In this document: positions 26,439 to 35,554 of the stretch, one piece after another
Numbering within the stretch: position 1 is the stretch's first letter
Layout of the letters: each line of letters starts with the position of its first letter
Assembly: GCA_965200115.1 (NCBI GenBank)
Contig: OZ241336.1
Location: 1,364,001-1,428,000 of the forward strand
DNA from: JAPOUP01 sp026708635
GTDB lineage: Bacteria > Pseudomonadota > Alphaproteobacteria > Rhodobacterales > Rhodobacteraceae
DNA: 64,000 nucleotides
Reading direction: 5' to 3'
Translations under genes and position numbers: made by a program
Notes under the pieces: model-generated
Seen by the model: the letters and a program-made list of their open reading frames with translations, nothing else
Told to the model about the DNA's origin: nothing
Database searches by the model: none

Positions 26439-27628
26439 CCGATAGTTCCCTCTGCACGGAGCGCGGCGCGGTCATCAGCGGAGTAGCCCACGCTCTCTAA
26501 AAGCTCATCGGTGTCAGCGCCGAGCTTAGGTCCCTTGGCCGGGTCGAGTCGCGCGCCATCCAGCCGGATCGGTGAGCGCAGGAGCCGGAAACCGTCGCGC
26601 TCGGGATGCGTGACCGACGCGATTCCATCAATCTCTTCCAGATACGGATTTTCGAGCGCGGCCACCATATCGAGCACCGGTGCGGCAGGCACTTCTCCCG
26701 CCAATAGCTCCAGGAGCTCGGCGGTACTGTGCTGCCGCGTGAGCGCATCGAGGATGTCCATGAGAGCATCGCGATTTTTGCGGCGGGCCCCCGGTGTGGC
26801 GAACCGGTCATCGGAGATGAGATCTGGCGCACCTAAGATGTGGGTCAGCGCCTCCCAGAACTTTGGCAGCACGCACATGACGAAAATTTGCCCGTCTGCG
26901 GTGGGCATGAGTTCACAGGGTACAACAGCGGGATGTCCCGACCGTAACCGCCTACCGACGCTTGTCCCTTCATTTAGGTACCAAGTGGCTGGATAGGTAA
27001 GTTGATGGATGGCCACATCGTAGAGCGGTACATCAACATCCTGACCGCGACCCGTGCGCTCCGCGCCCCAGACCGCTGCCGTGAGCGCAAAGGAGGCCGT
27101 GACCCCGCTAAGATAATCGACAATCGAGAGGCCCATGCGCGTAGGCGGTCCATCCGGTTCTCCGGTGAGGTGGAGAAAGCCTGCCTCGGCCTGCATCAGG
27201 TAATCATAGGCCGGCCAGGCTGCGCGAGGACCGGTGCGGCCGTATCCCGAAAGATGCAAGCAGATAATAGCGGGGTTTACTTTGCCCAACGTCGCGTAGT
27301 CGAGCCCAAGCCGCGCGGGCTTATCCCCACGCAGATTGTTCATGACGCCCTGGGCCGTTTCGGCGAGCCGATGCAGGATCTCCTGGCCTTTGGGCTGTTT
27401 GAGATCAAGCGTGAGTGATCGCTTTCCTTGGTTGAAGGTCTGAAAAAAATGGCTGTCATAGGGCCCAAGCAAATGGGGCCCGGACCTCCGAGAACTGTCG
27501 CCACCACGCGGATTCTCGATTTTGATGATCTCGGCTCCCATCGCCGCGAGATACATCGAACCAAACGGACCCGCGCCATATTGCTCCGCAGAAATAACCC
27601 TGAGCCCTGTAAGCGGCAGCGCGGTCAT
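26435..27628 (-). CDS. Family III CoA-transferase (CaiB/BaiF), second copy
   Basis: 397 residues. Key parts are SAEQYGAGPFGSMYLAAMG at the N-terminus, KRSLTLDLK, and a catalytic Asp in LSIVDYLSGV. It is only moderately similar to the adjacent copy, so the pair is not a recent duplication. The ATG overlaps the stop of the CitE-like gene upstream by 4 bases, placing hapK-like gene, lyase, two CoA-transferases, permease and GAF gene in one operon. Confidence 0.9.
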   Translation of the reverse strand: MTALPLTGLRVISAEQYGAGPFGSMYLAAMGAEIIKIENPRGGDSSRRSGPHLLGPYDSHFFQTFNQGKRSLTLDLKQPKGQEILHRLAETAQGVMNNLRGDKPARLGLDYATLGKVNPAIICLHLSGYGRTGPRAAWPAYDYLMQAEAGFLHLTGEPDGPPTRMGLSIVDYLSGVTASFALTAAVWGAERTGRGQDVDVPLYDVAIHQLTYPATWYLNEGTSVGRRLRSGHPAVVPCELMPTADGQIFVMCVLPKFWEALTHILGAPDLISDDRFATPGARRKNRDALMDILDALTRQHSTAELLELLAGEVPAAPVLDMVAALENPYLEEIDGIASVTHPERDGFRLLRSPIRLDGARLDPAKGPKLGADTDELLESVGYSADDRAALRAEGTIG

Positions 27629-28470
27629 TCGAGTCCCGCGACCCGCGCGGCTTCGAGGGTCGCCCGCATGGAGCGGATAACCGGGCGCTCTATAAGCTTA
27701 CCGTCGATGACCGCGAGCCCTGTCGGGCTTGCCTCGTAGGCAGCGATGATCTTTTTGGCTTTGGCGATTTCCCCCGACGATGGCGAAAAGATGGCGTTGA
27801 TTGGGGCGATGTTGCACGGATGGACGGCGCCCTTGCCGGCAAACCCAAGGGCGCGGGCAGCACGGGCTTCTTGCTCTACGGCGTCGATATCTCGGAAATT
27901 GAGCGAAGGGACATCAATCACCGGAATTCCCGCCGTACGGGCGGCGTGGACCACTCGGGCACGTGCATAGAGCAGCGGCTCCGGAGCGATTTCAATGCCG
28001 AGTTCGGCCGCGAGATCCGCGGCTCCAAAGAGCAAAAGGCGAAGGCGGGGGGTGGCTGCGGCGATCATCGCCGCGTTTTCAAGTCCGGCAGCGCTTTCGA
28101 TGAGCGCCATGAGTCCTGCGCGAGACCCGGTTTCGGTCAAGACCGCGTCGGCGAGCCGGAGCTCATGAGCATGGTCCACCTTCGGCAGCACCAGAAGTGT
28201 GTCTGGTGTAAGGGAGGCCGCCGAGGCGGCGTGGAGATCGGCGAGACCGGCACGGGTCGAGAGCGGATTGAGCCTAACCGCCCGGGTGGACCTTGCCGGC
28301 GGTCCGGCGCCCAGCCATTCAAGCGCTAGAGCGCGCGATTTTTCTTTCTCATCGGGCGGCACAGCATCTTCGAGGTCGAGACAAACGATGTCAGCATCGC
28401 TATTGGCGAGCTTGGCATGGAGTTCGGTCCGGTTTGCGGGCGCGAACAAAAAGGATCTGGTGGCTGCCAT
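27625..28470 (-). CDS. CitE-like CoA-ester lyase (HpcH/HpaI family)
   Basis: 281 residues. Hallmarks of the malyl-, citramalyl- or methylmalyl-CoA lyase group are present: RSFLFAPANR, CLDLEDAVP, the CoA-contacting Arg in RLNPL, LIESAAGL, the metal-binding FGAADLAAELG and GAVHPCNIAPIN. Such enzymes split a 3-hydroxy-acyl-CoA, for example citramalyl-CoA into acetyl-CoA and pyruvate. The exact substrate cannot be read from sequence; the neighbouring CoA-transferases would provide the CoA ester. Confidence 0.85.
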   Translation of the reverse strand: MAATRSFLFAPANRTELHAKLANSDADIVCLDLEDAVPPDEKEKSRALALEWLGAGPPARSTRAVRLNPLSTRAGLADLHAASAASLTPDTLLVLPKVDHAHELRLADAVLTETGSRAGLMALIESAAGLENAAMIAAATPRLRLLLFGAADLAAELGIEIAPEPLLYARARVVHAARTAGIPVIDVPSLNFRDIDAVEQEARAARALGFAGKGAVHPCNIAPINAIFSPSSGEIAKAKKIIAAYEASPTGLAVIDGKLIERPVIRSMRATLEAARVAGLE

Positions 28471-28473
28471 GGC

Positions 28474-28785
28474 TCAGGCCAGATATTCTGTCACGATGAA
28501 GATCGGATTGTCAGCGTAGGCCTGAAATGCCGCGGAAATTTCGGTCATTGGAGGAACGGAGATTTCAGAGAAAAGGGTATCCATGTCGCTTACATCCAAC
28601 ACTTCAACATACTGGTAAGGTGATTTTTCTTCGCTGCCCAGTAGGCCCCTGGCGCGGTGAACGGAGAAGGAGATTACTGACCCGAGGGCTTTCACGGTGG
28701 GCGCGTCCGTTCCGCGCGCCCATGCCTCGTAGTCGGCCTCATCCACATCGGGTTTAAGGTTGAAAAGAACGATGATCCGCGGCAT
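28474..28785 (-). CDS. REDY-like HapK family protein
   Basis: 103 residues from ATG 28785, with AAGGAA about 9 bases upstream. The sequence MPRIIVLFNLKPDVD, YEAWARGTDAPTVKALGSV and PYQYVEVLDV recall the REDY/HapK family, small dimeric alpha-beta-barrel proteins named from prodigiosin-type biosynthesis. A general role as a small-molecule binding or isomerising protein is possible. It is the first gene of the minus-strand operon and starts just after an island operator. Confidence 0.65.
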   Translation of the reverse strand: MPRIIVLFNLKPDVDEADYEAWARGTDAPTVKALGSVISFSVHRARGLLGSEEKSPYQYVEVLDVSDMDTLFSEISVPPMTEISAAFQAYADNPIFIVTEYLA

Positions 28786-28808
28786 CGGCGCTGTTCCTTT
28801 ATGAATGC

Positions 28809-28849
28809 TGTCCGGACAAATACCAAGCCCGCCCACTCCGCATTGTCAA
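28809..28849 (-). promoter_or_regulatory. Promoter and operator of the hapK-lyase-CoA-transferase operon
   Basis: On the minus strand a perfect TTGACA (28849-28844) is followed after 18 bases by TGGTAT as a weak -10, and then by the palindrome TGTCCGGACA (28818-28809), which would cover the transcription start. The hapK-like start codon is at 28785. A repressor on this site would stop initiation. The same palindrome occurs on the other side of this divergent region at 28960. Confidence 0.6.
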
Positions 28850-28930
28850 GTTTTGCCGAGGGAATGCGTGTTTTCCTTCCTTCTAAGGGCAAAATTCGAT
28901 ATTTTAGGGATCGTTACTGTCGATTATTGG

Positions 28931-28969
28931 TTGACACCACGCTAGAGAACCCATCTTTATGTCCGGACA
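28931..28969 (+). promoter_or_regulatory. Promoter and operator of the ABC transporter operon
   Basis: A perfect TTGACA at 28931-28936 is followed 17 bases later by TCTTTA as a weak -10. The palindrome TGTCCGGACA at 28960-28969 lies on the transcription start. The first gene of the plus-strand operon starts at 29023. Together with the promoter at 28849-28809 it makes a divergent pair controlled by the same operator type. Confidence 0.6.
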
Positions 28970-29022
28970 AATTGCTGGGGTGGCCAATATCTTCCCGGCT
29001 CCAATAAGGGACCGTTACTATT

Positions 29023-30690
29023 ATGGGACAACCAAAATCGATGTTCATCTCCGCGGCGCTGGGTGCGCTCATTGCGGGACAGGCAACGGCACAGGACCTC
29101 TTGTTTCTAGCGTCTGACGTGCCTGCGGGGCTTAACTATGATGGCCCGGCGGCCGCGATCCCCACCTCCCAGACCGGTATGGTCAACGTGATGGAACCGC
29201 TCGTGAGCTATGCGGCGGCCGGGGTCAACGAGAACGGGGTCATCAAACCCGATTTTTCGACCTTCGAGGGGCGTCTCGCAGAGAGCTGGAACTTTGATGA
29301 GAAGACGCTCACCTGGACATTCAATCTTCGACAGGATGTGCGCGGCTGCGGCGGGGCGGAGTTAAGCGCCGACGACGTTCTCTATACCTTTGCGCGGGCA
29401 AAATCCGTGTCCGGCGCGGCACCCATCGGTTGGTTCCTTTCCAATGTGGGTTCCATTGACGGCTTCACGCCCGACGTGTTCGGTGATGATGCCGCAAAGG
29501 AACTCGGTGACGAAGTGATGAAGATAGACGACTTTACCGTCCAAATCCGTCAGAGCAATCCCAACGCGCTCTTCCTGCCGGTGTTGACGATCTTCGGCCT
29601 TCACATTTTTGACAAAGAACTGATGGAGGCCAACGCCACGGAAGGCGATCCCTGGAGCCACGAGTACGCAAATAACACCAATGTCGCGTCATTTGGCCCC
29701 TATTGCGTGGAGAGTTGGGCCAAAGACGATGAAATTGTCTTTACCGCCAACGAGGACTACTACCTCGGTGCGCCAGCCATCAGCCGCGTGGTCATGAAGC
29801 GGGTCCCGCAGTCATCGAACCGCGTGGTCGTGCTGCGCACCGGTCAGGCGCAGCTCGTCCAGGGCCTTACACCGCGCGAATTTGACTCCCTGCGCGGGCA
29901 GGATGGCATTGAGGTTGGTGCGGTCTCGGGCAACGAGAATCTCTTCGTCCACATGAATTTCGACATGCCGCCGTTCGACAACCCGTTAGTGCGGCAGGCC
30001 GTGGCCCATGCCATACCCCGCGACCAGATTATCCAGAATGCTTACTTCGGCCAAGCTACCCCATGGAACGGTCACGTGCCATCATCTTACCCGGGCTATG
30101 TCGCGCCAGACACGCAGTATTCGTTTGATCTGGAACGCGCGGCAGGGCTGTTGGCCGAGGCTGGCTTCCCCGGAGGTGAGGGGCTTTCGGAATTCACCGA
30201 AAACCTTCAGCTTTCCTACGTGTCCGAAAAGGAAACGACGCTCGGCCCCGTGGTGAATGCGCTAGCGACATCCCTCCGCCAGATCGGCATCCCGGTTGAA
30301 CTCAACCCGATCCCGCAGACCCAGTATGGCGACCGCCAACTCGTGAAACGTGACCTACCTTTCGCGATCAACGATCAGGAAAAGCCCATCGGCGTCGATG
30401 CGGGCTACGCCATGCAACTCTTCTTTGTCTCCCCGGAAGCGGGCGGCCTCAACAATATGGTCAACTTCCGGAACGAGGCCTTTGACGCCCAATGGGCCGA
30501 GGCGAGGGTGGAGCCGGACATGGCGGCCCGCAACGCAATTCTGGCGCAGATGCAGGAGACGCTAATGTCGGAGGTCGTTTGGGCACCTGTGGTCGAATAC
30601 GCGACGCAGTGGGCATACGCCGCCAACCTGAAAGGCATGCGGTGGCACCCGGATAACTCCATCAGGTTCTTCGATCTGGGCTTCGAGTAA
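29023..30690 (+). CDS. ABC transporter substrate-binding protein (family 5, peptide/opine type)
   Basis: 555 residues with an N-terminal signal peptide (MGQPKSMFISAALGALIAGQATAQ). The SBP_bac_5 pattern is visible: VMEPLVSY, LAESWNFDEKTLTWTFNLRQDV, and NPLVRQAVAHAIPRDQI. The family binds oligopeptides, opines, nickel chelates or various amides and delivers them to the two permeases downstream. A strong hairpin follows its stop codon, as is common where binding proteins are made in excess over permeases. Confidence 0.9.
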   Translation: MGQPKSMFISAALGALIAGQATAQDLLFLASDVPAGLNYDGPAAAIPTSQTGMVNVMEPLVSYAAAGVNENGVIKPDFSTFEGRLAESWNFDEKTLTWTFNLRQDVRGCGGAELSADDVLYTFARAKSVSGAAPIGWFLSNVGSIDGFTPDVFGDDAAKELGDEVMKIDDFTVQIRQSNPNALFLPVLTIFGLHIFDKELMEANATEGDPWSHEYANNTNVASFGPYCVESWAKDDEIVFTANEDYYLGAPAISRVVMKRVPQSSNRVVVLRTGQAQLVQGLTPREFDSLRGQDGIEVGAVSGNENLFVHMNFDMPPFDNPLVRQAVAHAIPRDQIIQNAYFGQATPWNGHVPSSYPGYVAPDTQYSFDLERAAGLLAEAGFPGGEGLSEFTENLQLSYVSEKETTLGPVVNALATSLRQIGIPVELNPIPQTQYGDRQLVKRDLPFAINDQEKPIGVDAGYAMQLFFVSPEAGGLNNMVNFRNEAFDAQWAEARVEPDMAARNAILAQMQETLMSEVVWAPVVEYATQWAYAANLKGMRWHPDNSIRFFDLGFE

Positions 30691-30702
30691 ACTCAATTCT
30701 TT

Positions 30703-30732
30703 GGGGCGTCGCGGGCGCGGCCCCGCGGCCCC
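30703..30732 (+). terminator. GC-rich stem-loop between binding protein and permease genes
   Basis: Two nested inverted repeats (GGGGC/GCCCC outer, GCGGG/CCCGC inner) lie 12 bases after the binding-protein stop. No T-run follows closely (TATCTT), so it would act as an mRNA stabiliser or partial terminator rather than a full stop. This would explain more binding protein than membrane protein from one promoter. Confidence 0.5.
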
Positions 30733-30772
30733 CTATCTTGTAAGTATTCCGCCCTGACTCGAAGAGGCCACC

Positions 30773-31801
30773 ATGGTCGCTCGCTACGTGATCAAACGTC
30801 TTGGCATTGGAGCCATGCAGCTTCTTTTCTTGGTGATCGCTGTCTTCTTTGTCATCCGTCTCTTGCCAGCCGATCCGGTAAGCCGGTTTGTCGGTCTGAA
30901 CCCGAGCGAAGAGGCGTACGCCCAGGCCGAGCGCAATCTGGGCTTGGACCGCCCGGTCATGACGCAGCTAGGACACTATTTGGGCGTCCTGCCTGAAGAG
31001 GGCGACGGTCTTATGCAAGGGTCGCTCGGCATCTCCTGGGTCACCGGGTCCACAGTGGCCTCCGAGATAATCACAGCGCTTCCGGTAACGATAGAGCTTC
31101 TGGTTTTCTCCTTTGCTCTGGCGCTGTTGGTATCGGTGCCGGTGGGTATGCTGGCCGCACTCAAACCCGGAGGTCCGGCGGACAAGGGGGTCTTCGTTTA
31201 TTCGCTTTTTGCGGGCTCCCAACCGGAATTTTGGTGGGGGCTCCTCTTCGTCTTCGTTTTTTTCTTTCAGCTCGGCTGGGCACCTGCGCCACTTGGCACA
31301 TTGTCGCCGCTCTCAAGTGAGCCCCCTTCCATGACGGGGTTCCTGACAATTGATTCCCTGATCGCGGGGCGTGTGGATACCTTCTTTGAAGCGCTGCACC
31401 ACTATATGCTGCCAGTCATAACGATGGCGTTCATCCTGTCAGGGCCGATCATCAAGATGGTTCGGGAGAACATGGTCCGCGCGCTTGGGTCGGAATTTGT
31501 ACTCTATGCGCGTTGTGCCGGGCTACCCAGAGGCCAGATCGCGCGCTACGCGCTGCGGACGGCGATGGCACCGTCGATCACATTGATCGGCATTCTCTTT
31601 GGGTTCATGCTCGGCGGCGCGGTACTGGTCGAAAGCGTGTTTTCGCTCGGCGGGCTCGGACAATACTCAATCCGTTCGGTGCTGGCCTTCGACTATCCCG
31701 CGATCCAGGGCGTGATTCTGGTGATCACCGCCATCTCGCTTCTCGTTTATCTTGCGCTTGATCTTATTCATGCGGCGCTGGATCCAAGGGTGGCATTCTA
31801 A
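30773..31801 (+). CDS. ABC transporter permease (DppB/OppB type)
   Basis: 342 residues, about six membrane helices. N-terminal VIKRLGIGAMQLLFLVIAVFFVIRLLPADP region and the C-terminal EAA loop (ENMVRALGSEFVLYARCAGLPRGQI, key part YARCAGLP) are those of the first permease of dipeptide-type importers. It has an insert of about 60 residues with PLSSEPPSM between helices, a little longer than usual. The partner permease follows after an unusual 435-base gap. Confidence 0.9.
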   Translation: MVARYVIKRLGIGAMQLLFLVIAVFFVIRLLPADPVSRFVGLNPSEEAYAQAERNLGLDRPVMTQLGHYLGVLPEEGDGLMQGSLGISWVTGSTVASEIITALPVTIELLVFSFALALLVSVPVGMLAALKPGGPADKGVFVYSLFAGSQPEFWWGLLFVFVFFFQLGWAPAPLGTLSPLSSEPPSMTGFLTIDSLIAGRVDTFFEALHHYMLPVITMAFILSGPIIKMVRENMVRALGSEFVLYARCAGLPRGQIARYALRTAMAPSITLIGILFGFMLGGAVLVESVFSLGGLGQYSIRSVLAFDYPAIQGVILVITAISLLVYLALDLIHAALDPRVAF

Positions 31802-32236
31802 GTATCCCTCTATCATTGTATTGATGGAAATAAAGACTTCAACCTGATGCGGATGTCCTCGGACCTGAACCGCCTGTTGGGGCACTGCCGGGACAGTCGT
31901 TTATCCCGGCATCGGCCGTGTCGGCCAGGATCCGTGCTTCGGCAAGTGTTACGCTCCGCAGCGGCGCAGGCACCGTTCGCAGACGCGGACGCCGGAAGGT
32001 ATATTGATTGCTGTTGCGGCAGGTACAAGGTATCTCAATGCCTCAGACAAGGGAGCCACCATCAATGGGTGCAACCCAGATTATTAAAGCATGTTCGTGT
32101 TGCCTCGTTTTCACTCCCCGTTTGGCTGGCAAAGTGTCGGTTTCCAATCGACTCCGGCGAATGCGATCTAGCCATATGAGCCGATTGTCAAAGCCCGGGC
32201 TACACCCACCATCATTTCAGTATTGGTGAGACGCTA
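31802..32236. other. 435-base gap inside the ABC permease operon
   Basis: The two permease genes of such importers normally touch or overlap, so this gap is unusual. It contains an 8-bp inverted repeat TGCCGGGA/TCCCGGCA with a 10-base loop at 31886-31911. An open frame of about 110 codons starts at 31847 but resembles no protein and is rich in Cys and Arg, typical of non-coding frames. An old insertion that later decayed is one explanation. Confidence 0.45.
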
Positions 32237-33145
32237 GTGACTCAATCAGAGACTGTCGCGCGACCCATTGAGATCAAGATAGCCAAGTCACGGCACCGGA
32301 TTGACTGGCTCTTTTGGCTTGGCGTCTCGATTGTGGCCATGGCCTGCTCGCTCGCTGTATTTGGGCCAGCCATAGCACCTTATGATCCGACACTCGCGGT
32401 TCATCCACCAGCGGTACCTCCGCCGCCTCTGGCTGAGGTGCCGGGGCTCTGGTGGGGGCGGATAACCGGAGTGATTGACACGCCGCCTTACTGGTTCGGC
32501 ACGGATGCCAATGGCTTTGACGTCTTCAGCAGGGTTATATCAGCCCCGCGCATTGACCTCACCATCGCGCTCACAGCGAATGCTCTATCACTGATCCTGG
32601 GCGTTTTTGTGGGGCTTGTGGCGGGATATTATCGGAATTTCCTGACCGAAGGAGTGATGCGTGTCTCCGACGTGCTGCAGTCCTTTCCGGTATTTGTCTC
32701 CGCGATGATACTCGTTGCCTTGGCCGGTCGGTCCACCGGAAACATCGTGATTGCCTTGGCACTGCTATATACGCCGATCTACATCCGCCTGACACGTTCC
32801 GAAGTGCTAACCCAGCGGGTTCGTGGCTATGTCGAGGCGGCACGGGCCATGGGCAACCGGGAAATAGTTATCGCACTCCGCCACGTATTGCCAAATTCGC
32901 TGGCCCCAGCGCTCATTCAGGCCAGCGTGACGATCGGCTTCGCGATCCTACTCACTGCGGGTCTCTCCTTCGTCGGAGCTGGAGTGAGACCCCCGACGCC
33001 AGAGTGGGGCCTGATGATCTCAACGGGAGCCAATCAAATCATTCTGGGAGAATGGTGGCCGTCGGTCTTCCCCGGTATCGCCATCTCGATCACGGTCTTT
33101 GGCTTCGCGGTACTTGGTAACGCCTTGGAGCGGCGGTATGATTGA
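32237..33145 (+). CDS. ABC transporter permease (DppC/OppC type)
   Basis: 302 residues from GTG 32237. An N-terminal helix (residues about 20-45), a periplasmic segment with YWFGTDANGFDVFSRV (the usual LGTDxxGRDxxSR variant) and five further helices are visible. The EAA loop reads YVEAARAMGNREIVIALRHVLPN, with key part EAARAMG. Its last 8 bases overlap the ATPase gene. Confidence 0.9.
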   Translation: MTQSETVARPIEIKIAKSRHRIDWLFWLGVSIVAMACSLAVFGPAIAPYDPTLAVHPPAVPPPPLAEVPGLWWGRITGVIDTPPYWFGTDANGFDVFSRVISAPRIDLTIALTANALSLILGVFVGLVAGYYRNFLTEGVMRVSDVLQSFPVFVSAMILVALAGRSTGNIVIALALLYTPIYIRLTRSEVLTQRVRGYVEAARAMGNREIVIALRHVLPNSLAPALIQASVTIGFAILLTAGLSFVGAGVRPPTPEWGLMISTGANQIILGEWWPSVFPGIAISITVFGFAVLGNALERRYD

Positions 33146-34793
33146 TGAGACTGTCGGCGCTCCGGTGATAATGGCCGCCCGTGACCTGCGGGTCTCCTAC
33201 CCCGTCGCCGACGGGAAGGTAAGTGTGCTCGACGGCTTTTCCATCTACATCCGTGAGCGCGAAGTCGTCGGCCTCATCGGTGATGCGGGCTCCGGCAAAT
33301 CCACGGCCGCTCTCGCTTTGATGGGTGTCGTCCGCCCGCCAGGACAGATAGAGGCTGGCTCGGTCAAACTCGGAGACGAAGAACTCTTGGCTGCCGACGA
33401 AGACCGGCTTCGCGAGATCCGCGGCAAAGACATCGGGCTCATCGTGCAAAACCCGTGCGCGGCCCTCAATCCCATGCTCAAGGTTGGGCGCCAGATCGGC
33501 AACGTTTTTCGCGCACATTCCGACGCCAGCAAGGCCGATGCCAATGAGCGCGCAGTGGAAATGCTGCGCATGGTCGGCATCAACGATCCGGAACAACGGG
33601 TGTCGGCGTTTGCCCATGAGCTTTCGGGCGGGATGGCGCAGCGGGCGCTCATTTCAATGGCTCTGTCCTCTGAACCGCGCCTTCTCATCGCCGATGAACC
33701 CACGAGTGGGCTCGACGTAACGATCCAAGCCCAGTTTCTCGATCAGATGTGGGAGACGGTGCGGTGCACGGGCTCGGCCATCCTGCTGATCTCCCAGGAC
33801 TTGGGGGTCATCGCCAATTACTGTGACCGCGTGGCAGTGCTTCACCGGGGTCGCATAGTCGAAGAAAAGCCTGTTTACGAGTTCTTTGCCCACCCGGAGC
33901 ATCCTTATTCGCGCGATGTGCTCGGGCTGCAGAAGGCGGCGACAGCAGGTCGACCCCATGGTTATGATCTCAGCGCAGAGCGGCCCAGGATTGAGGTGAA
34001 AGGCCTGCGTAAAGTGTTTTCCATGCGCGGAACAAACGTCGTCGTGGAGGCGATCAAGGGCGCAGACTTTGTAATCCGATCGCGCGAAACGCTCGGTCTG
34101 GTAGGTGAAAGCGGTTCCGGCAAGACGACGGTAGGGCGCTGTCTCCTGCGGCTCGAAGAACCCACAGCCGGCGAGGTTTACTTCGGCGGAGAGGCTATCA
34201 CAGGGTGCCCGGCAGCAAGCCTGCGCGGGCTGCGTTCAAAGATGCAAATCGTCTTTCAGGATCCATTCGACGCACTCAACCCGCGCTGGACCATTCGGCG
34301 TATCCTGCGGGAGCCGCTGGATCTTCATAGTGATCTTTCGGCAAAAGCCAAAGACGTGCGCATCAGTGAATTGCTCGATCTCGTGGGGCTCAAGACTGAC
34401 AGGATCGACCAAAAGCCGCGGAGCCTCGGTGCGGCGGCGCTCCAGCGGCTAAACATAGCCCGGGCTATCGCCACCGAACCCAAGTTCATTGTGCTTGATG
34501 AGCCCACGAGCGCGCTGGCACCGCACGCGATAACCGGGATCATCGCGCTTCTGCACCGGCTCCAGGCTGAGTTCGGCCTATCATATCTATTTATTTCCCA
34601 TGACCTCACGACGGCGCGGTCTTTATGCCATCGGGTGGCGGTCATGTATCTCGGCGAGATCGTGGAGATGGGGGACGCCGAACAGATATTCGAGAACCCC
34701 CAACACGATTACTCGAAAATGCTCCTTAGCGCGTACCTTTATCCGGATCCCACCAAGCGGCGGGAGCGCGCAAAGATCGAGAGGACGGCATGA
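33138..34793 (+). CDS. Fused double ABC ATPase (DppDF type), second signature motif degenerate
   Basis: 551 residues from ATG 33138. The first ATPase has Walker A GDAGSGKST, signature LSGGMAQR, Walker B LLIADEPTS. The second has Walker A GESGSGKTT and Walker B FIVLDEPTS, but where LSGGQxQR is expected it reads SLGAAALQR. Two full composite sites need both signatures, so one of the two ATP sites is probably degenerate, as in asymmetric ABC proteins. A C-terminal LYPDPTKRR tail typical of OppF-like proteins is present. It overlaps the following SDR by 4 bases. Confidence 0.9.
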   Translation: MIDETVGAPVIMAARDLRVSYPVADGKVSVLDGFSIYIREREVVGLIGDAGSGKSTAALALMGVVRPPGQIEAGSVKLGDEELLAADEDRLREIRGKDIGLIVQNPCAALNPMLKVGRQIGNVFRAHSDASKADANERAVEMLRMVGINDPEQRVSAFAHELSGGMAQRALISMALSSEPRLLIADEPTSGLDVTIQAQFLDQMWETVRCTGSAILLISQDLGVIANYCDRVAVLHRGRIVEEKPVYEFFAHPEHPYSRDVLGLQKAATAGRPHGYDLSAERPRIEVKGLRKVFSMRGTNVVVEAIKGADFVIRSRETLGLVGESGSGKTTVGRCLLRLEEPTAGEVYFGGEAITGCPAASLRGLRSKMQIVFQDPFDALNPRWTIRRILREPLDLHSDLSAKAKDVRISELLDLVGLKTDRIDQKPRSLGAAALQRLNIARAIATEPKFIVLDEPTSALAPHAITGIIALLHRLQAEFGLSYLFISHDLTTARSLCHRVAVMYLGEIVEMGDAEQIFENPQHDYSKMLLSAYLYPDPTKRRERAKIERTA

Positions 34794-35554
34794 TTCACCA
34801 AGGCAAATGCGCCCTCGTGACCGGTGCGGCGAGTGGGATCGGAGAGGGTATAGCCCGACGCCTAGCGCGGGACGGTGCCCACGTTGTCGTCGCTGACCTC
34901 GACCACGCTGGCGCATCTCGCGTTGCAGACGAGATTGGCGGCACCGCAGTGACTATCGACGTCACAGACGAAGCTGGCATCAAGGTTGCCTTCGACACCG
35001 CCGAAGCAGCGAGCGGAGTGCCGGAGATCGTGGTCAACAATGCGGGCATCATTCACGTAGAGACCGTGGCCGAGACCTCATGGGAAGCTTGGCGCCGTGT
35101 CATGGATGTCAATATGGGCGGTGTCTTTCTCGGCAGTCGAGAAGCGGCGCGGCGCATGTTGGCGGGGAACAAAGAGGGCGTGATCATCAATGCGGCCTCA
35201 GGTGCAGGCCGACGCGGGGTTCAGAACATCTCTTCCTATTGCGCCTCAAAGGCAGCCATCATCATGTTCTCCCAATCGCTCGCCATTGAGCTGGCACCGC
35301 GCGGTATTCGCGTGAACACCTATGCGCCGGGGCACATCAAGACACGTTTCTGGAGCGGAATATCAGAAGGATTCGCCCGTGTCACCGGGGCCACGCCCGA
35401 AGAGGTCGTTGAGAGCTTTCGCGCATCCGTACCCATGGGCCGCTTTGGCAGCCCCGAAGATGTGGCGGCAACCGTGAGCTGGCTGGCAACGGATGACGCC
35501 TCCTATGTCTCGGGCCAGGCGATCGCAATGAACGGAGCGGAGTTTCCTTACTGA
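34790..35554 (+). CDS. SDR family oxidoreductase (3-oxoacyl-ACP reductase-like)
   Basis: 254 residues, classical SDR. TGAASGIGEGIA binds NAD(P), NNAG follows strand 4, catalytic Ser/Tyr/Lys are in NAASGAG and YCASK, and the C-terminal ends in SGQAIAMNG. The Asp after strand 2 (VVADLD) favours NAD. ATG overlaps the ATPase stop, and its own stop overlaps the GMC gene start by one base. It probably oxidises a hydroxyl produced in the pathway. Confidence 0.88.
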   Translation: MIHQGKCALVTGAASGIGEGIARRLARDGAHVVVADLDHAGASRVADEIGGTAVTIDVTDEAGIKVAFDTAEAASGVPEIVVNNAGIIHVETVAETSWEAWRRVMDVNMGGVFLGSREAARRMLAGNKEGVIINAASGAGRRGVQNISSYCASKAAIIMFSQSLAIELAPRGIRVNTYAPGHIKTRFWSGISEGFARVTGATPEEVVESFRASVPMGRFGSPEDVAATVSWLATDDASYVSGQAIAMNGAEFPY

